64,000 bases of DNA, taken from positions 62,001 through 126,000 of the forward strand of contig NZ_AZGB01000005.1 of the NCBI RefSeq assembly GCF_001435235.1, written 5' to 3'. This document shows, in pieces, positions 43,476-53,485 of the stretch. A program made the translations under genes and the position numbers. This DNA comes from Liquorilactobacillus ghanensis DSM 18630 (lineage in GTDB: Bacteria; Bacillota; Bacilli; Lactobacillales; Lactobacillaceae). The notes under the pieces were generated by a model. It was not told where the DNA came from. It saw only the letters and a list, made by a program, of their open reading frames with translations, and did not search any database. The stretch's first letter is position 1. Every line of letters starts with the position of its first letter.

Positions 43476-44804
43476 ATGGGGAAATCTGGAATATATGTCG
43501 GATTAGATATTGGGACAACTTCAATCAAAGTGATAGTTGCAGAATATTTGAAAGGTCAGCTTAATATTATCGGTGTTGGAAGTGAACGTTCCGATGGTCT
43601 CAGCCGAGGTGTGGTAATTGATATCGATCATGCAGTACAGGCAATTGATCGGGCGGTTGCACAAGCTGAGGAAAAAGCTAGTTTGAAGATTAAAGATGTT
43701 CAAGTCAGCTTGCCAGCTAACCTGCTTGAAATTGAACCCTGCAGCGGAATGATTGCTATTCGCAAAAACGGTGGTACCAAAGAAATTGATGAGCAAGACG
43801 TAATGCGAGTGACTAAGGCCGCTTTGACGCAGCAATTACCCCCTGAAAGACAAATTGTTGATATTATTCCTGATGAATTTACAGTTGATGGATTTGATGG
43901 TATTAAGGATCCACGGGGAATGGTTGGAGTCCGTTTAGAGATGAAAGGTGTTGTCTATACAGGACCGAAGACAATTTTGCATAACACCTTACGCTGTGTT
44001 GAAAGAGCTGGGCTGCATGTCACGGACATTGTTGTGGCTCCCTTGGCTTTATCAAGGTTGGCGTTGACTGATGGTGAACAGGATTTTGGCTCAGTACTGA
44101 TTGATCTGGGAGGCGGACAGGCAACAGCAGCTGTCGTTCACGATCACAAGTTGAAATATACATACGTTGATCAAGAAGGTGGTCAGTTTGTCACTAAAGA
44201 TATTTCAGTTGTACTGAACACTTCGTTGGAAAATGCTGAAAAGGTCAAACGTAATTATGGTTACGCAGCTGGCTTTTTGGCACCCAAAGATGAAACGTTT
44301 AATGTCGAGGTTGTTGGTCAGGCCGAAACGGCTGAATTTACAAGTGAATATTTAGCTGAAATTATTGAGGCCCGGTTAACACAGGTTTTTGAAAGGCTTA
44401 AAACGGTGCTGGATGATATTTCTGCTTTGCAGCTGCCTGGTGGGGTAATCATTACTGGCGGACAGGCTGCTTTGCCGGGGGTCAAAGAGTTGGCGGAAGA
44501 AGTATTTGAAACGAATGTTCGTTTGTTTGTTCCAACTCAAATGGGATTAAGACATCCGTCATTTACCCAAGTAATTGGTTTGATTGAGTATAGTGCGCAT
44601 CAAAGTGAAATTGCGCGAGTTGTAAAAAAAGCTGTTTTTCCTGAGATAGAACTGTCATCGGCTCAACTTGAAAATAATGATTATACGAGTTTATCAGCAA
44701 CTGATTCAGAACCTGATAAGACGGCAGTTCCGAAAAAAGAAAAAGTTGAGCATAAAGGAACCTTTGACGGTGTAAAAAAATTTTTCAGTACTTTTTTTGA
44801 TTGA
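43476..44804 (+). CDS. ftsA: Cell division protein FtsA
   Basis: An actin-like protein that anchors FtsZ to the membrane. YVGLDIGTTSIKVIVAEY near 5 is phosphate motif 1; LIDLGGGQATAAVV near 208 and GGVIITGGQAALPGV near 323 are further nucleotide motifs. The end, FDGVKKFFSTFFD, is an amphipathic membrane-targeting helix. ATG 43476 lies 8 nt after AAGGAGG; TTG 43473 is less likely. It is immediately upstream of ftsZ. Confidence 0.97.
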   Translation: MGKSGIYVGLDIGTTSIKVIVAEYLKGQLNIIGVGSERSDGLSRGVVIDIDHAVQAIDRAVAQAEEKASLKIKDVQVSLPANLLEIEPCSGMIAIRKNGGTKEIDEQDVMRVTKAALTQQLPPERQIVDIIPDEFTVDGFDGIKDPRGMVGVRLEMKGVVYTGPKTILHNTLRCVERAGLHVTDIVVAPLALSRLALTDGEQDFGSVLIDLGGGQATAAVVHDHKLKYTYVDQEGGQFVTKDISVVLNTSLENAEKVKRNYGYAAGFLAPKDETFNVEVVGQAETAEFTSEYLAEIIEARLTQVFERLKTVLDDISALQLPGGVIITGGQAALPGVKELAEEVFETNVRLFVPTQMGLRHPSFTQVIGLIEYSAHQSEIARVVKKAVFPEIELSSAQLENNDYTSLSATDSEPDKTAVPKKEKVEHKGTFDGVKKFFSTFFD

Positions 44805-44822
44805 TAAATGGAGGTAAAAGGC

Positions 44823-46100
44823 ATGGAATTTTCGCTGGATGCAAATGAAAATACAGGCGCAAATATTAAAGTAATCGGTGTCGGTGGGGCCGGTGGCAAT
44901 GCTGTTAATCGGATGATTGCTGATGATGTAAAAGGTGTTGAATTTATTGTTGCTAATACTGATGTACAGGCTTTGAAAGGCTCAAATGCTGAAACAAAAA
45001 TTCAGTTGGGCCCAAAACTAACACGCGGACTAGGTGCCGGTTCAAATCCTGAGATCGGTAATAAAGCAGCTCAGGAAAGTGAAGAAGCAATCGCTGAAGC
45101 GCTTAAAGGAGCTGATATGATTTTTGTTACCGCTGGAATGGGTGGCGGCACAGGAACCGGAGCAGCACCAATTATTGCTAAAATTGCTAAGGAGCAAGGA
45201 GCATTGACTGTCGGGGTGGTAACTCGTCCATTCAGTTTTGAAGGACCTAAGCGGGCTCGATTTGCGGCAGAAGGCGTTGCTCAGATGAAAGAACATGTTG
45301 ATACATTGGTAATCATTGCTAATGACCGCTTGTTGGAGATCGTTGATAAAAAGACACCGATCATGGATGCATTTAAGGAAGCAGATAACGTTTTGCGTCA
45401 AGGTGTTCAAGGAATTTCTGATTTAATTACGTCACCAGGCTATGTCAATTTGGATTTTGCTGATGTAAAGACAGTTATGGAAAATCAAGGTTCTGCTTTG
45501 ATGGGAATTGGTTCAGCTAATGGCGAAAACCGAACAGTTGAAGCAACTAAAAAAGCGATTTCTTCACCATTGCTGGAAGTGTCAATTGATGGAGCAGAGC
45601 AGGTATTGCTGAATATCACCGGTGGACCTGATTTGAGTTTATTTGAAGCTCAAGATGCTTCTGAAGTAGTGGCTCAAGCAGCGACCAGTGATGTTAATAT
45701 CATTTTCGGAACCTCAATTAATAACGAATTAGAGGATACAGTTGTTGTTACCGTAATTGCTACTGGGATTGATAAGAAAAAGCGTGAAAAGAAAGTTCAG
45801 CATCGTGCTAACTACAATCCTGCTCGTTCTGCTGGAAATGAACAGCGAGAAAATGTTGGAAGCAGCAGTTCTCATGAAAATGAGCAATTTAAAGCCGGTG
45901 AAAATGATCCGTTGCGTGATTGGGACTTGCGGCGGGAATTTTCTGATAATAAACATGAAAAACAAGAACGGCAAGTTGATTTTGATAATATTGAAAAGAA
46001 AAAGTTTGATGTTTTCAAAATGGATACTGCACAAGAAGAAAATGAGAATGAAACTGATGATCTGAATAAGCCACCATTTTTCAGACATCGTCGTAAATAA
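44823..46100 (+). CDS. ftsZ: Cell division GTPase FtsZ
   Basis: Tubulin homologue that forms the Z ring. [17 protein letters not shown] near 14 and the tubulin signature [10 protein letters not shown] near 103 are intact. A charged linker of about 100 residues follows the core (from about 315) and ends in [14 protein letters not shown], a variant of the usual DIPTFLRNR tail that binds FtsA and SepF. ATG 44823 follows GGAGGTAAAAGGC; ATG 44808 in the same frame lies before that ribosome site. Confidence 0.98.
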   Translation: MEFSLDANENTGANIKVIGVGGAGGNAVNRMIADDVKGVEFIVANTDVQALKGSNAETKIQLGPKLTRGLGAGSNPEIGNKAAQESEEAIAEALKGADMIFVTAGMGGGTGTGAAPIIAKIAKEQGALTVGVVTRPFSFEGPKRARFAAEGVAQMKEHVDTLVIIANDRLLEIVDKKTPIMDAFKEADNVLRQGVQGISDLITSPGYVNLDFADVKTVMENQGSALMGIGSANGENRTVEATKKAISSPLLEVSIDGAEQVLLNITGGPDLSLFEAQDASEVVAQAATSDVNIIFGTSINNELEDTVVVTVIATGIDKKKREKKVQHRANYNPARSAGNEQRENVGSSSSHENEQFKAGENDPLRDWDLRREFSDNKHEKQERQVDFDNIEKKKFDVFKMDTAQEENENETDDLNKPPFFRHRRK

Positions 46101-46129
46101 TATTTTTTTCCAGGCAAGGGGTGATTTCA

Positions 46130-46561
46130 ATGACTTTGGGAAATAAATTAAGCCGATTTTTTGGTGTTGATGAGGTAGAATATGATGAAGCCGCGGCTGT
46201 TGAACAACAACAAGCTGTAAAATCAGAAAATAATTTTGCCGCACACAATCAAAAAGTAGTTTCATTTAGTGATAAGAATCGTAACGGTTTCGAAAAAAAG
46301 ATTGCTTTATTCGAGCCACGCATTTATTCTGATGTTAAAGCAATTGCTAGTAAATTGCTTAATGGTCAAGCAGCTGTAGTTAGTTTTCGCAGAATGGAAG
46401 AATCACAATCGCGACGAGTAGTTGATTTTTTGACAGGAACCGTCTTTGCTATCGGCGGAGAAATTCAGCGGATTGATGATCAAATCTTTTTGTGTACACC
46501 ACGTGGATTTACAGTTGAAGGTAGCTTGGCTGGTAAATTTGATGATGATGAATTCAGTTAA
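46130..46561 (+). CDS. sepF: Cell division protein SepF
   Basis: A membrane-binding partner that bundles FtsZ filaments. The N-terminal MTLGNKLSRFFG is the amphipathic anchor, an acidic/Gln-rich linker follows, and the C-terminal beta-rich domain (about 60-140) contains YSDVKAIASKLLNGQAAVVSF and RRVVDFLTGTVFAIGGEIQRI. ATG 46130 follows AAGGGGTGAT; GTG 46121 lies within that site. No ylmE-type gene lies between ftsZ and sepF. Confidence 0.95.
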   Translation: MTLGNKLSRFFGVDEVEYDEAAAVEQQQAVKSENNFAAHNQKVVSFSDKNRNGFEKKIALFEPRIYSDVKAIASKLLNGQAAVVSFRRMEESQSRRVVDFLTGTVFAIGGEIQRIDDQIFLCTPRGFTVEGSLAGKFDDDEFS

Positions 46562-46572
46562 GGAGTGTCTAA

Positions 46573-46833
46573 TTGTTAGTTTTAACAATAATCAATCGTT
46601 TATTTGAATTATATTCTTTAGCGATTGTCGTATATGTTTTAATGTCATGGTTTCCAAATGCACAACAAAGCCGTTTTGGGGAAATCTTAGCTCGTTTTTG
46701 CCAACCGTATTTAGATTTTTTTGAACGTTTTATTCCACCGATCGGCGGGATTAGTTTTTCGCCGATCGTGGCTTTAATTGCCTTGCAGTTTATTCAAAAT
46801 GGCTTAGATTTAGTTGTTAGTATGATTTTTTGA
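46573..46833 (+). CDS. ylmG: YggT family membrane protein (YlmG)
   Basis: An 86-residue protein with two hydrophobic helices at about 3-25 and 62-84. The YVLMSWFPNAQQSRFGEILARFCQPYLDFFERFIPPIGGISFSPI-type sequence (from about 21) is characteristic of YggT. It is linked to envelope or division functions only by its constant place after sepF. The TTG start at 46573 follows AAGGAG. Confidence 0.92.
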   Translation: MLVLTIINRLFELYSLAIVVYVLMSWFPNAQQSRFGEILARFCQPYLDFFERFIPPIGGISFSPIVALIALQFIQNGLDLVVSMIF

Positions 46834-46857
46834 GTATAATTTTAAGAGGGCAAAATT

Positions 46858-47643
46858 TTGCAGTCTGAAGCAGTCTATCAACATTTTCGTTCAGCTGAAG
46901 CACCTTTAATTGCTGAATTTTCTGATTTGATTAATCAAGCAGCCGATGAGTATCGGCCGATTTTGACCAGATTTTTAGATCCGCGGGAGCGTTTTATTAT
47001 TCAGTCCTTGCTGCCAAGTGATAGTACAGTTAAATTTGCTTGCTGGGGAGTAACTGAGCACGCTGAACGACAGCGCGGAATTTTTTATCCGGCCTATTTT
47101 GTACCGCAAAAAAGCGACTTTGAATTAGCATTATTACAAATCCACTATCCTTTAAAATTCGCTCAGCTGAAACATAGTCAAATTTTAGGGACGATCTTAG
47201 GTAATGGCTTGCAACGGTCAGTTATTGGCGATATTATAACCGATGAACAGCAGTGGCAGGTCATTGTTGATCAAAATATCGCTGTGTATTTGCTTGATCA
47301 AATCGAACGGATCGGTCGGACAAAAGTCAAATTTGAAGCAGTTTCATTGGATCAAGTTCTTTCTCCAAAAATTGATTGGGAGCGGCTGGATATTTCAGTT
47401 TTATCTTGGCGATTAGATGCAATTTTAGCGGCTGTATTTCATTTTTCACGCAAGAAAGCTAAGGAATTACTGGCAGCTGACAAAGTTCAGTTAAACTGGA
47501 TGCCACTGATGCGGCCGGATATTCAGCTGAAGTTACAGGATATATTATCGATTCGTGGTTATGGTAGGTTTAAGATAATTGAAACGACCGGTATTTCTAA
47601 ACGTGGTCGGATTCATTTGCAAGTTGATGTCTTAAGAAAATAA
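46858..47643 (+). CDS. ylmH: YlmH, S4-domain RNA-binding protein
   Basis: A 261-residue protein whose C-terminal third (about 180-255) is an S4 RNA-binding domain (LDAILAAVFHFSRKKAKELLAADKVQLNW). The N-terminal part contains RFLDPRERFII near 39. In Bacillus this protein has been connected with stalled-ribosome rescue; in the division cluster it was long listed as a division-associated gene. The TTG start at 46858 follows AAGAGGG. Confidence 0.92.
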   Translation: MQSEAVYQHFRSAEAPLIAEFSDLINQAADEYRPILTRFLDPRERFIIQSLLPSDSTVKFACWGVTEHAERQRGIFYPAYFVPQKSDFELALLQIHYPLKFAQLKHSQILGTILGNGLQRSVIGDIITDEQQWQVIVDQNIAVYLLDQIERIGRTKVKFEAVSLDQVLSPKIDWERLDISVLSWRLDAILAAVFHFSRKKAKELLAADKVQLNWMPLMRPDIQLKLQDILSIRGYGRFKIIETTGISKRGRIHLQVDVLRK

Positions 47644-47668
47644 TACATAAGCTGGAGGTGTTGGGGAT

Positions 47669-48394
47669 ATGGCGTTAACCCCGTTAGATATTCATAATAA
47701 AGAATTTCGTGTAAAATTGCGTGGCTATGATCAAGATGAAGTTAATGATTTTTTAGACCAAATCATTAAAGATTATGAGATAACACTTAAAGATAATAGT
47801 CGTTTGACTGAATCTTTAAAACAAAATCAAGAAAAGTTGAAGTATTTTAATGATTTGAAAGATTCACTTAATCAGTCAATTATTGTAGCCCAAGAAGCTG
47901 CCGATCGTGTGAAGTCAAATTCACAACGTGAGGCTGATATTACTAAACGTGAGGCTCAAAAGCAGGCTGAAGATGTAATTTCAGAAGCGCATGAAAAAGC
48001 GCATGAGATCATTGAACAGGCTTCGCAAAAAGCTAAAAAATTAATTTTTGAGACTGATGATCTTAAAAAACAGGCACGCATTTTCCGTCAGAAACTGCAG
48101 GTAATGCTGGAATCGCAATTAGAGGTTGTTAAAGGCAGTGAGTGGGATGATATTTTGCGTCAAGGCGATACAAGCGACTACGAAGCTATTCAAGAAATAA
48201 TTCGTCGTGATGAAGACCTTGACAAGCAGGCAGCTAAGGCAGTAAAATCAGTTTCAAACAGTGAAGCTGTTGAAACGACTGATGATGAAGCTGCAGCGTC
48301 AGTATCAGAAGATCCAACAAAAAAAGCGGTCGTTATCTTTCCAGATGAAGAAAATGACGGTCAGCATTTCTCTGAAGATTCTTCAAAAGATTAA
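47669..48394 (+). CDS. divIVA: DivIVA polar/septal scaffold protein
   Basis: Binds negatively curved membrane at poles and septa. The N-terminal lipid-binding domain MALTPLDIHNKEFRVKLRGYDQDEVNDFL is followed by a long coiled coil (about 30-160). The last 60 residues are an acidic low-complexity tail rich in Ser, Glu and Asp. GGAGG precedes ATG 47669. The ileS T-box starts right after the stop codon. Confidence 0.96.
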   Translation: MALTPLDIHNKEFRVKLRGYDQDEVNDFLDQIIKDYEITLKDNSRLTESLKQNQEKLKYFNDLKDSLNQSIIVAQEAADRVKSNSQREADITKREAQKQAEDVISEAHEKAHEIIEQASQKAKKLIFETDDLKKQARIFRQKLQVMLESQLEVVKGSEWDDILRQGDTSDYEAIQEIIRRDEDLDKQAAKAVKSVSNSEAVETTDDEAAASVSEDPTKKAVVIFPDEENDGQHFSEDSSKD

Positions 48395-48399
48395 GTATT

Positions 48400-48635
48400 T
48401 TAAAGCAGAACAAGGTCAATTTGGTAGTCGGTCAAGAGAGTCGATGTCTTGGTGAAAGTCGAACCCAACGCTAAGTTGATTATCAGCTGCTATGATGATG
48501 TAAAACTGAAATTTAAGTAGGTTTTACCGGTTCATAACCGTTAAATAATGTTTAAGAGGAGTACAGCATTGTATTCTTGAACTTGGGTGGTACCACGAAG
48601 AATTCGTCCCTTTACGGACGGGTTCTTTTTTTATT
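48400..48635 (+). ncRNA. T-box leader (isoleucine) controlling ileS
   Basis: The T-box sequence GGGTGGTACCACG is at 48585-48597. Stem I includes the AGAGAG and GGTGAAAGTCGAACC elements (about 48434-48465), and the probable specifier codon is ATC at 48482-48484, matching isoleucine. The terminator GAATTCGTCC/GGACGGGTTC plus a T run lies at 48598-48633. Uncharged tRNA-Ile would favour the antiterminator and allow ileS expression. No strong promoter is seen between divIVA and the leader, so it may be read from upstream. Confidence 0.92.
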
Positions 48636-48653
48636 TTTAGAAAGGGTGATCTA

Positions 48654-51449
48654 ATGCGAGTTAAAGAGACGTTGAATTTAGGCAAAACAAAATTTCCGAT
48701 GCGTGGAAATTTGCCTGTTCGCGAAGTAGAACGGCAAAATGAATGGGAAGAAAATCAGGTTTATGAACGGCGGCAAAAATTAAATGAAGGCAAGCCGACT
48801 TTTGTATTGCATGATGGGCCACCATATGCAAACGGCAATATTCATATGGGTCATGCACTAAATAAGATCTCTAAAGATTTTATTGTTCGTTCGAAGTCAA
48901 TGATGGGATTCCGCAGTCCTTATGTTCCGGGCTGGGATACGCATGGCCTGCCAATTGAACAGCAATTAAAAAAAGCTGGTGTTGATCGAAAAACTTTGTC
49001 AGTAGCTGAGTTTCGTGAAAAGTGTCGGGAGTATGCTTTAAAACAAGTTGATAAGCAACGGACTGATTTTAAACGTCTTGGTGTAGCTGGTGAATGGGAT
49101 AATCCATATTTGACTTTAGATCCAAAATTTGAAGCGCAAGAAATTCGGGTTTTCGGAAAAATGGCTGAACGTGGATTAATTTACAAAGGTAAAAAACCGG
49201 TCTTTTGGTCTTGGTCATCTGAATCGGCTCTAGCTGAAGCTGAAGTTGAATATCATGATGTTACATCACCATCAGCTTTTTATGGCGAACAAGTTATTGA
49301 TGGTAAAGGATTGCTTGACGAAGATACCTATTTGGTTGTTTGGACAACTACTCCTTGGACAATCCCAGCTTCTGAGGGAATTACAGTAGATCGTGATTTT
49401 GATTATGCTTTAGTTAAACCAGCTGGCGAAGAACGCAAATTTGTTTTGGCTGCTGATTTAGTTGAAAAATGTGCTGAATTGTTTGGCTGGCAACAATATC
49501 AAGTAGTTAAAACATTTAAGGGTCAAGAACTTGAGTATGTAACTACACGCCATCCCTTTTATCCAGAACGAAAATTATTAACGATGTTAGGGGACTTTGT
49601 AACTCTGGACGCTGGGACTGGTTTGGTTCATACCGCTCCTGGCTTTGGTGAAGATGACTTTAATGTTGGCAAACAATATGGTTTGGATATTTATGTTCCA
49701 GTTGATGATAAAGGGTATCTAACAGCAGATACTGGTAAAGATTTTGCAGGTGTTTTTTATGATGATGCTAATGAGATTTCTTTAAACAAATTAAAAGCAG
49801 CTGGACTTTTATTGAAATATATGCCAATTGAACACAGCTATCCGTTTGATTGGCGAACAAAGAAACCAATTATCTTTCGGGCAACACCGCAATGGTTTGC
49901 TTCTGTTGATAAGATTCGTTCAGAAATTTTGGATGCAATTGATGAAGTCAAATTTTTCCCAGATTGGGGTCAAAAACGGCTGCATAATATGATCGCCGAT
50001 CGTGGCGATTGGGTCATTTCCCGCCAACGTGTTTGGGGTGTTCCACTACCAATTTTTTATGGTGAAGATGGCGAAGCTATTATTACCAAAGAAACAGTTA
50101 ATCATGTAGCTGATCTGATTGAAAAAAATGGTTCAAATATTTGGTTCCAGCGGGAAGCTAAAGAACTTTTACCTGCCGGTTTTACCAGCGAACATTCTCC
50201 TAATGGCAAGTTCACTAAGGAAAATGATATTATGGATGTTTGGTTTGATTCCGGTTCTTCCCATCAAGGTGTTTTAGCTCTGCGCGACTATTTAACATAT
50301 CCTTGCGACATGTATTTGGAAGGTTCAGATCAGTATCGTGGCTGGTTTAATTCAAGTCTGATTACAAGTGTCGCTGTTTCTGGTCATGCACCATATAAAC
50401 AAGTCTTATCCCAAGGCTTTACGTTAGATGGTAAGGGCCGTAAGATGAGCAAGTCGTTAGGCAACACCATTGTTCCTGCAAAAGTTATCAAACAATTTGG
50501 AGCAGAAATTATTCGTTTGTGGGTCTTAAGTGTTGATTCGTCAGCTGATGTCCGAGTTTCAATGGAGAGTTTTAATCAGATTTCGGAAGCTTACCGTAAA
50601 ATTCGGAACACAATTCGGTTTTTACTGGCTAATACAACTGATTTTGACCCGCAAACTGATCAAGTTCCGTTTGAAAAAATGGCTTCACTTGATCAATATA
50701 TGGAAATTAAAATTAATCAATTTACAAAAGAAATCCTTGATGGTTATGCTCAATATGATTTCATGAATATTTATAAGAAATTATTGAATTTTATTACAAG
50801 TGATTTGTCGGCCTTTTATCTTGATATTGCTAAAGATGTTGTATATATTGAGGGTAAAACCAGTCAACGGCGGCGTTCTATGCAAACAGTTCTCTATGAT
50901 GTTGCAGTTCGGTTGACTAAATTATTGACACCGGCTTTGCCGCATACAACTGAGGAAATCTGGAAGTACTTAAAAGAACCTGAAGATTATGCCCAATTAG
51001 CAGAAATGCCGGAAGTTTTCCATTTTAATGATGAGGCTAAAAAATTAGCTTTGTGGGAAGAGTTTATGGCAGTTCGGAGCGATGTCTTCAAGGCTTTGGA
51101 AACAGCTCGTAATGATAAATTAATTGGTAAATCATTTGAAGCACATGTAACTTTGTATTTGTCTGACAAAGAACGTGAACATTTAGCAGCGCTTAAGACT
51201 AATTTGCGCCAAGATTTGATCGTTTCAGCTTTGGATATTGAAGATTTGGCAGCTGCTCCTGAAACAGCACTTAAATATCGTGATCGAGCTGTTTTGGTGG
51301 AACATGCTACTGGTGAAGTTTGTCCACGATGCCGAATGATCAAGACTGATATTGGCAGTGATCCTAAATTACCGCAGTTATGTGGTCGGTGTGCTAAATT
51401 GGTGGAAGAAGAATTCCCTGAGGCTTTAGCAGAAGGTCTAACTGATTAG
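48654..51449 (+). CDS. ileS: Isoleucyl-tRNA synthetase
   Basis: Class I synthetase charging tRNA-Ile, with an editing domain against valine. HIGH-type GNIHMGHAL is near 58-66, TTPWTIPA in the editing region near 230, KMSKS near 599-603, and a C-terminal zinc site with CPRC and CGRC near 890-915. The 931 residues match bacterial type 1 enzymes. AAAGGGTGATCTA precedes ATG 48654. Its expression should follow tRNA-Ile charging through the T-box. Confidence 0.98.
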   Translation: MRVKETLNLGKTKFPMRGNLPVREVERQNEWEENQVYERRQKLNEGKPTFVLHDGPPYANGNIHMGHALNKISKDFIVRSKSMMGFRSPYVPGWDTHGLPIEQQLKKAGVDRKTLSVAEFREKCREYALKQVDKQRTDFKRLGVAGEWDNPYLTLDPKFEAQEIRVFGKMAERGLIYKGKKPVFWSWSSESALAEAEVEYHDVTSPSAFYGEQVIDGKGLLDEDTYLVVWTTTPWTIPASEGITVDRDFDYALVKPAGEERKFVLAADLVEKCAELFGWQQYQVVKTFKGQELEYVTTRHPFYPERKLLTMLGDFVTLDAGTGLVHTAPGFGEDDFNVGKQYGLDIYVPVDDKGYLTADTGKDFAGVFYDDANEISLNKLKAAGLLLKYMPIEHSYPFDWRTKKPIIFRATPQWFASVDKIRSEILDAIDEVKFFPDWGQKRLHNMIADRGDWVISRQRVWGVPLPIFYGEDGEAIITKETVNHVADLIEKNGSNIWFQREAKELLPAGFTSEHSPNGKFTKENDIMDVWFDSGSSHQGVLALRDYLTYPCDMYLEGSDQYRGWFNSSLITSVAVSGHAPYKQVLSQGFTLDGKGRKMSKSLGNTIVPAKVIKQFGAEIIRLWVLSVDSSADVRVSMESFNQISEAYRKIRNTIRFLLANTTDFDPQTDQVPFEKMASLDQYMEIKINQFTKEILDGYAQYDFMNIYKKLLNFITSDLSAFYLDIAKDVVYIEGKTSQRRRSMQTVLYDVAVRLTKLLTPALPHTTEEIWKYLKEPEDYAQLAEMPEVFHFNDEAKKLALWEEFMAVRSDVFKALETARNDKLIGKSFEAHVTLYLSDKEREHLAALKTNLRQDLIVSALDIEDLAAAPETALKYRDRAVLVEHATGEVCPRCRMIKTDIGSDPKLPQLCGRCAKLVEEEFPEALAEGLTD

Positions 51450-51471
51450 TTATTATAAATAGTTCTATTTT

Positions 51472-51507
51472 GAAAGATATGGATGATTTAGTCCATGTCT
51501 TTTTTTA
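51472..51507 (+). terminator. Terminator of ileS
   Basis: AGATATGGA (51475-51483) pairs with TCCATGTCT (51492-51500) with one mismatch, followed by a T run. Confidence 0.85.
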
Positions 51508-51676
51508 CTGTTCTTGATCGTAATTAGTATTAGGGCAAGTTATGCAAATCATTATTGAATAAGTACTTGGATTTGTTAATCGGAATTTGTTTTTAACCGA
51601 ATGTTGTATAATATGATATTATATGAACAGAATCTTAGTTTTTAAATTAGATGAAGGTAAACTCGGAGGAAATACA

Positions 51677-52672
51677 ATGAAATTATTAAAGGTTCATGGA
51701 TCGGGTAATGATTTCTTTATTTTAGATCAAAAACAATTTAAACAACCATTGACAGATAACCAGCTGCAAACTTTGGCTCAGCGGATTTGTGATCGAAAAA
51801 CAGGATTGCATGGCGGAGCAGATGGTGTTTTGTCAGTTACCCCCAGCACTAAAGAATCAGCAGCGCTTGGTCGCATGCGGGTTATTAACGCTGATGGTAG
51901 TGAAGCGAGCATGTGCGGTAATGGAATACGGACAGTTGCTCGCTATTTGAGTTTGAAAAATCAGCAAACGGCTTTTAAAGTACAAACGATGTATGCTGAT
52001 TTATTGGTTAAACAAGAAGCTGATTTTGCTCCCAAAGTTAAAGTTTTTGCGGCAGAAATCTCACCGGTTAGTTTTGCTGCTAAAGACTTAAAAATGCATT
52101 TTGCTGGAAAAGAACAGTTGATCAATCAAGAACTTCCTGAATTGGCGCCGGGGTTTAAGTTCTCAGCAGTTGCCGTTCCTAATCCACATTTGATTGCCTT
52201 TGTCGATCATCAACAATTAATTGGTTCTAAATTAGGTGAGATTGCTAGTTATTTAAATGATGGCAAGAATCCTTATTTTCCAGATGGAGTCAATGTTAGT
52301 TTTGTAGAAATTTTGGCGAAAAATAAGATTTTTGTTAGAACTTATGAACGTGGAGTCGGGTACACTAATGCTTGCGGAACAGCAATGTCAGCTTCAAGTT
52401 TGATGTATGTCTTGCTTTACCAACCGCAAGAACTTGAGCAGCAGCTTGAAGTTTGCAACCCGGGTGGAATGGTTAAGACAATTGTACACCAGCGTCAAGA
52501 TAGTTCATATTGGATATCTTTAATTGGAAATGCAACTTTTGTAGCTGAAGTGACAATTCCCCAGGATGCAGCTTTGCAAGGCGATTTTCAAGCAGCTACT
52601 TGGCAGGAGACCGGTGAACAGGCAGCTTATGAAAATTTTGTCAGGGGGTTGAAAAAAGATGAAATTCGCTGA
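51677..52672 (+). CDS. dapF: Diaminopimelate epimerase
   Basis: Converts LL- to meso-diaminopimelate by a two-cysteine mechanism. KVHGSGNDFF at the N-terminus, SMCGNGIRT near 76 (first Cys) and NACGTAMSAS near 234 (second Cys) are present. I choose ATG 51677, 6 nt after CGGAGG, giving 331 residues; an in-frame ATG at 51623 would add 18 unconserved residues. A TATAAT at 51607-51612 marks a likely promoter, with a poor -35. Together with lysC and the mDAP-type murE it supports an mDAP cell wall. It overlaps nudF by 14 nt. Confidence 0.96.
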   Translation: MKLLKVHGSGNDFFILDQKQFKQPLTDNQLQTLAQRICDRKTGLHGGADGVLSVTPSTKESAALGRMRVINADGSEASMCGNGIRTVARYLSLKNQQTAFKVQTMYADLLVKQEADFAPKVKVFAAEISPVSFAAKDLKMHFAGKEQLINQELPELAPGFKFSAVAVPNPHLIAFVDHQQLIGSKLGEIASYLNDGKNPYFPDGVNVSFVEILAKNKIFVRTYERGVGYTNACGTAMSASSLMYVLLYQPQELEQQLEVCNPGGMVKTIVHQRQDSSYWISLIGNATFVAEVTIPQDAALQGDFQAATWQETGEQAAYENFVRGLKKDEIR

Positions 52673-53213
52673 AAAATTATTAACAACTAAATCAATTTAT
52701 CAGGGCAGAATTATCAATTTAGAAGAACAGACAGTTGAATTACCTAACGGCCAAACTGCACAACGAGAAATCGTTCGTCATCATGGTGCGGTGGCACTGC
52801 TTTGTTTAACCGCAGCTAAAGATAAGATTATTTTAGTTCGTCAATGGCGCCAGCCGATTAATAAGACGACCTTAGAAATTCCGGCCGGAAAAATTGAAGC
52901 TGCAGAAGAACCATTAGTTACGGCACGCCGGGAATTAAATGAAGAAACAAGATTAGCCGCTAAGCAGTTAGAGCAGATTGCCGTTTTTTATACTTCTCCT
53001 GGTTTTGCTGACGAAAAAATGTATTTGTACGTAGCCCATGATTTACGACCAGTTAAAAACCAGTTACCACAAGATGACGACGAGTTTTTAGAATTAGTTG
53101 AATTGACGATGGAAGAGACTGATCAAGCAATTGCAGCCGGTGAAATTTGCGATAGCAAGACGTTAATGGCAATCTGGTACTGGAAGTTGTTAAAGACGCA
53201 AACGAAAGGATGA
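52659..53213 (+). CDS. nudF: ADP-ribose pyrophosphatase (Nudix hydrolase)
   Basis: Hydrolyses ADP-ribose and perhaps related nucleoside diphosphates. The Nudix box GKIEAAEEPLVTARRELNEET runs from about residue 73 to 93 with the REL..EE catalytic core. The 184 residues and the EIPAGKIE context fit the ADP-ribose subgroup. GGGGG precedes ATG 52659, inside the end of dapF. It is followed by a small membrane protein gene and mtnN, a common lactobacillar order. Confidence 0.92.
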   Translation: MKFAEKLLTTKSIYQGRIINLEEQTVELPNGQTAQREIVRHHGAVALLCLTAAKDKIILVRQWRQPINKTTLEIPAGKIEAAEEPLVTARRELNEETRLAAKQLEQIAVFYTSPGFADEKMYLYVAHDLRPVKNQLPQDDDEFLELVELTMEETDQAIAAGEICDSKTLMAIWYWKLLKTQTKG

Positions 53214-53217
53214 TTTA

Positions 53218-53472
53218 TTGAAACTTTCGAAGCTTTTTAGACGGCGAGGCGGTCGGCATTTGGAGGAAACCCAAGCTCCCGAACTGTCAAATACATTTGA
53301 AGAACCGAATGTTGAGCCGAACTATAGCCGGACTGCCCATTTAAAACAGACGTTGCAGGAGAAAAAGGCTGCTAAGCATCAACGATTGGCGCGACGGTTG
53401 AATTGGATAATTTTTTATTTAGTGATAGCAATTATCGTCGTGTATTGTTTTATGATTTTTATTAACTTTTAA
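53218..53472 (+). CDS. Small membrane protein of unknown function
   Basis: An 84-residue protein I do not assign to a named family. A basic start (KLSKLFRRRGGRH) is followed by an acidic middle, a second basic stretch (QEKKAAKHQRLARR, about 48-61) and one C-terminal membrane helix at about 62-82. The arginines before the helix predict a cytoplasmic N-terminus. TTG 53218 follows AAAGGATG. It lies 4 nt after nudF and 13 nt before mtnN, so it is co-transcribed with them. Confidence 0.7.
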   Translation: MKLSKLFRRRGGRHLEETQAPELSNTFEEPNVEPNYSRTAHLKQTLQEKKAAKHQRLARRLNWIIFYLVIAIIVVYCFMIFINF

Positions 53473-53485
53473 GGAGTTTAAAATA

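Noticed and set aside
45729-46265. 178-codon leftward frame across the ends of ftsZ and sepF
   Set aside because: It lies antisense to two certain genes, has no family motifs and arises from AT-rich codon use.
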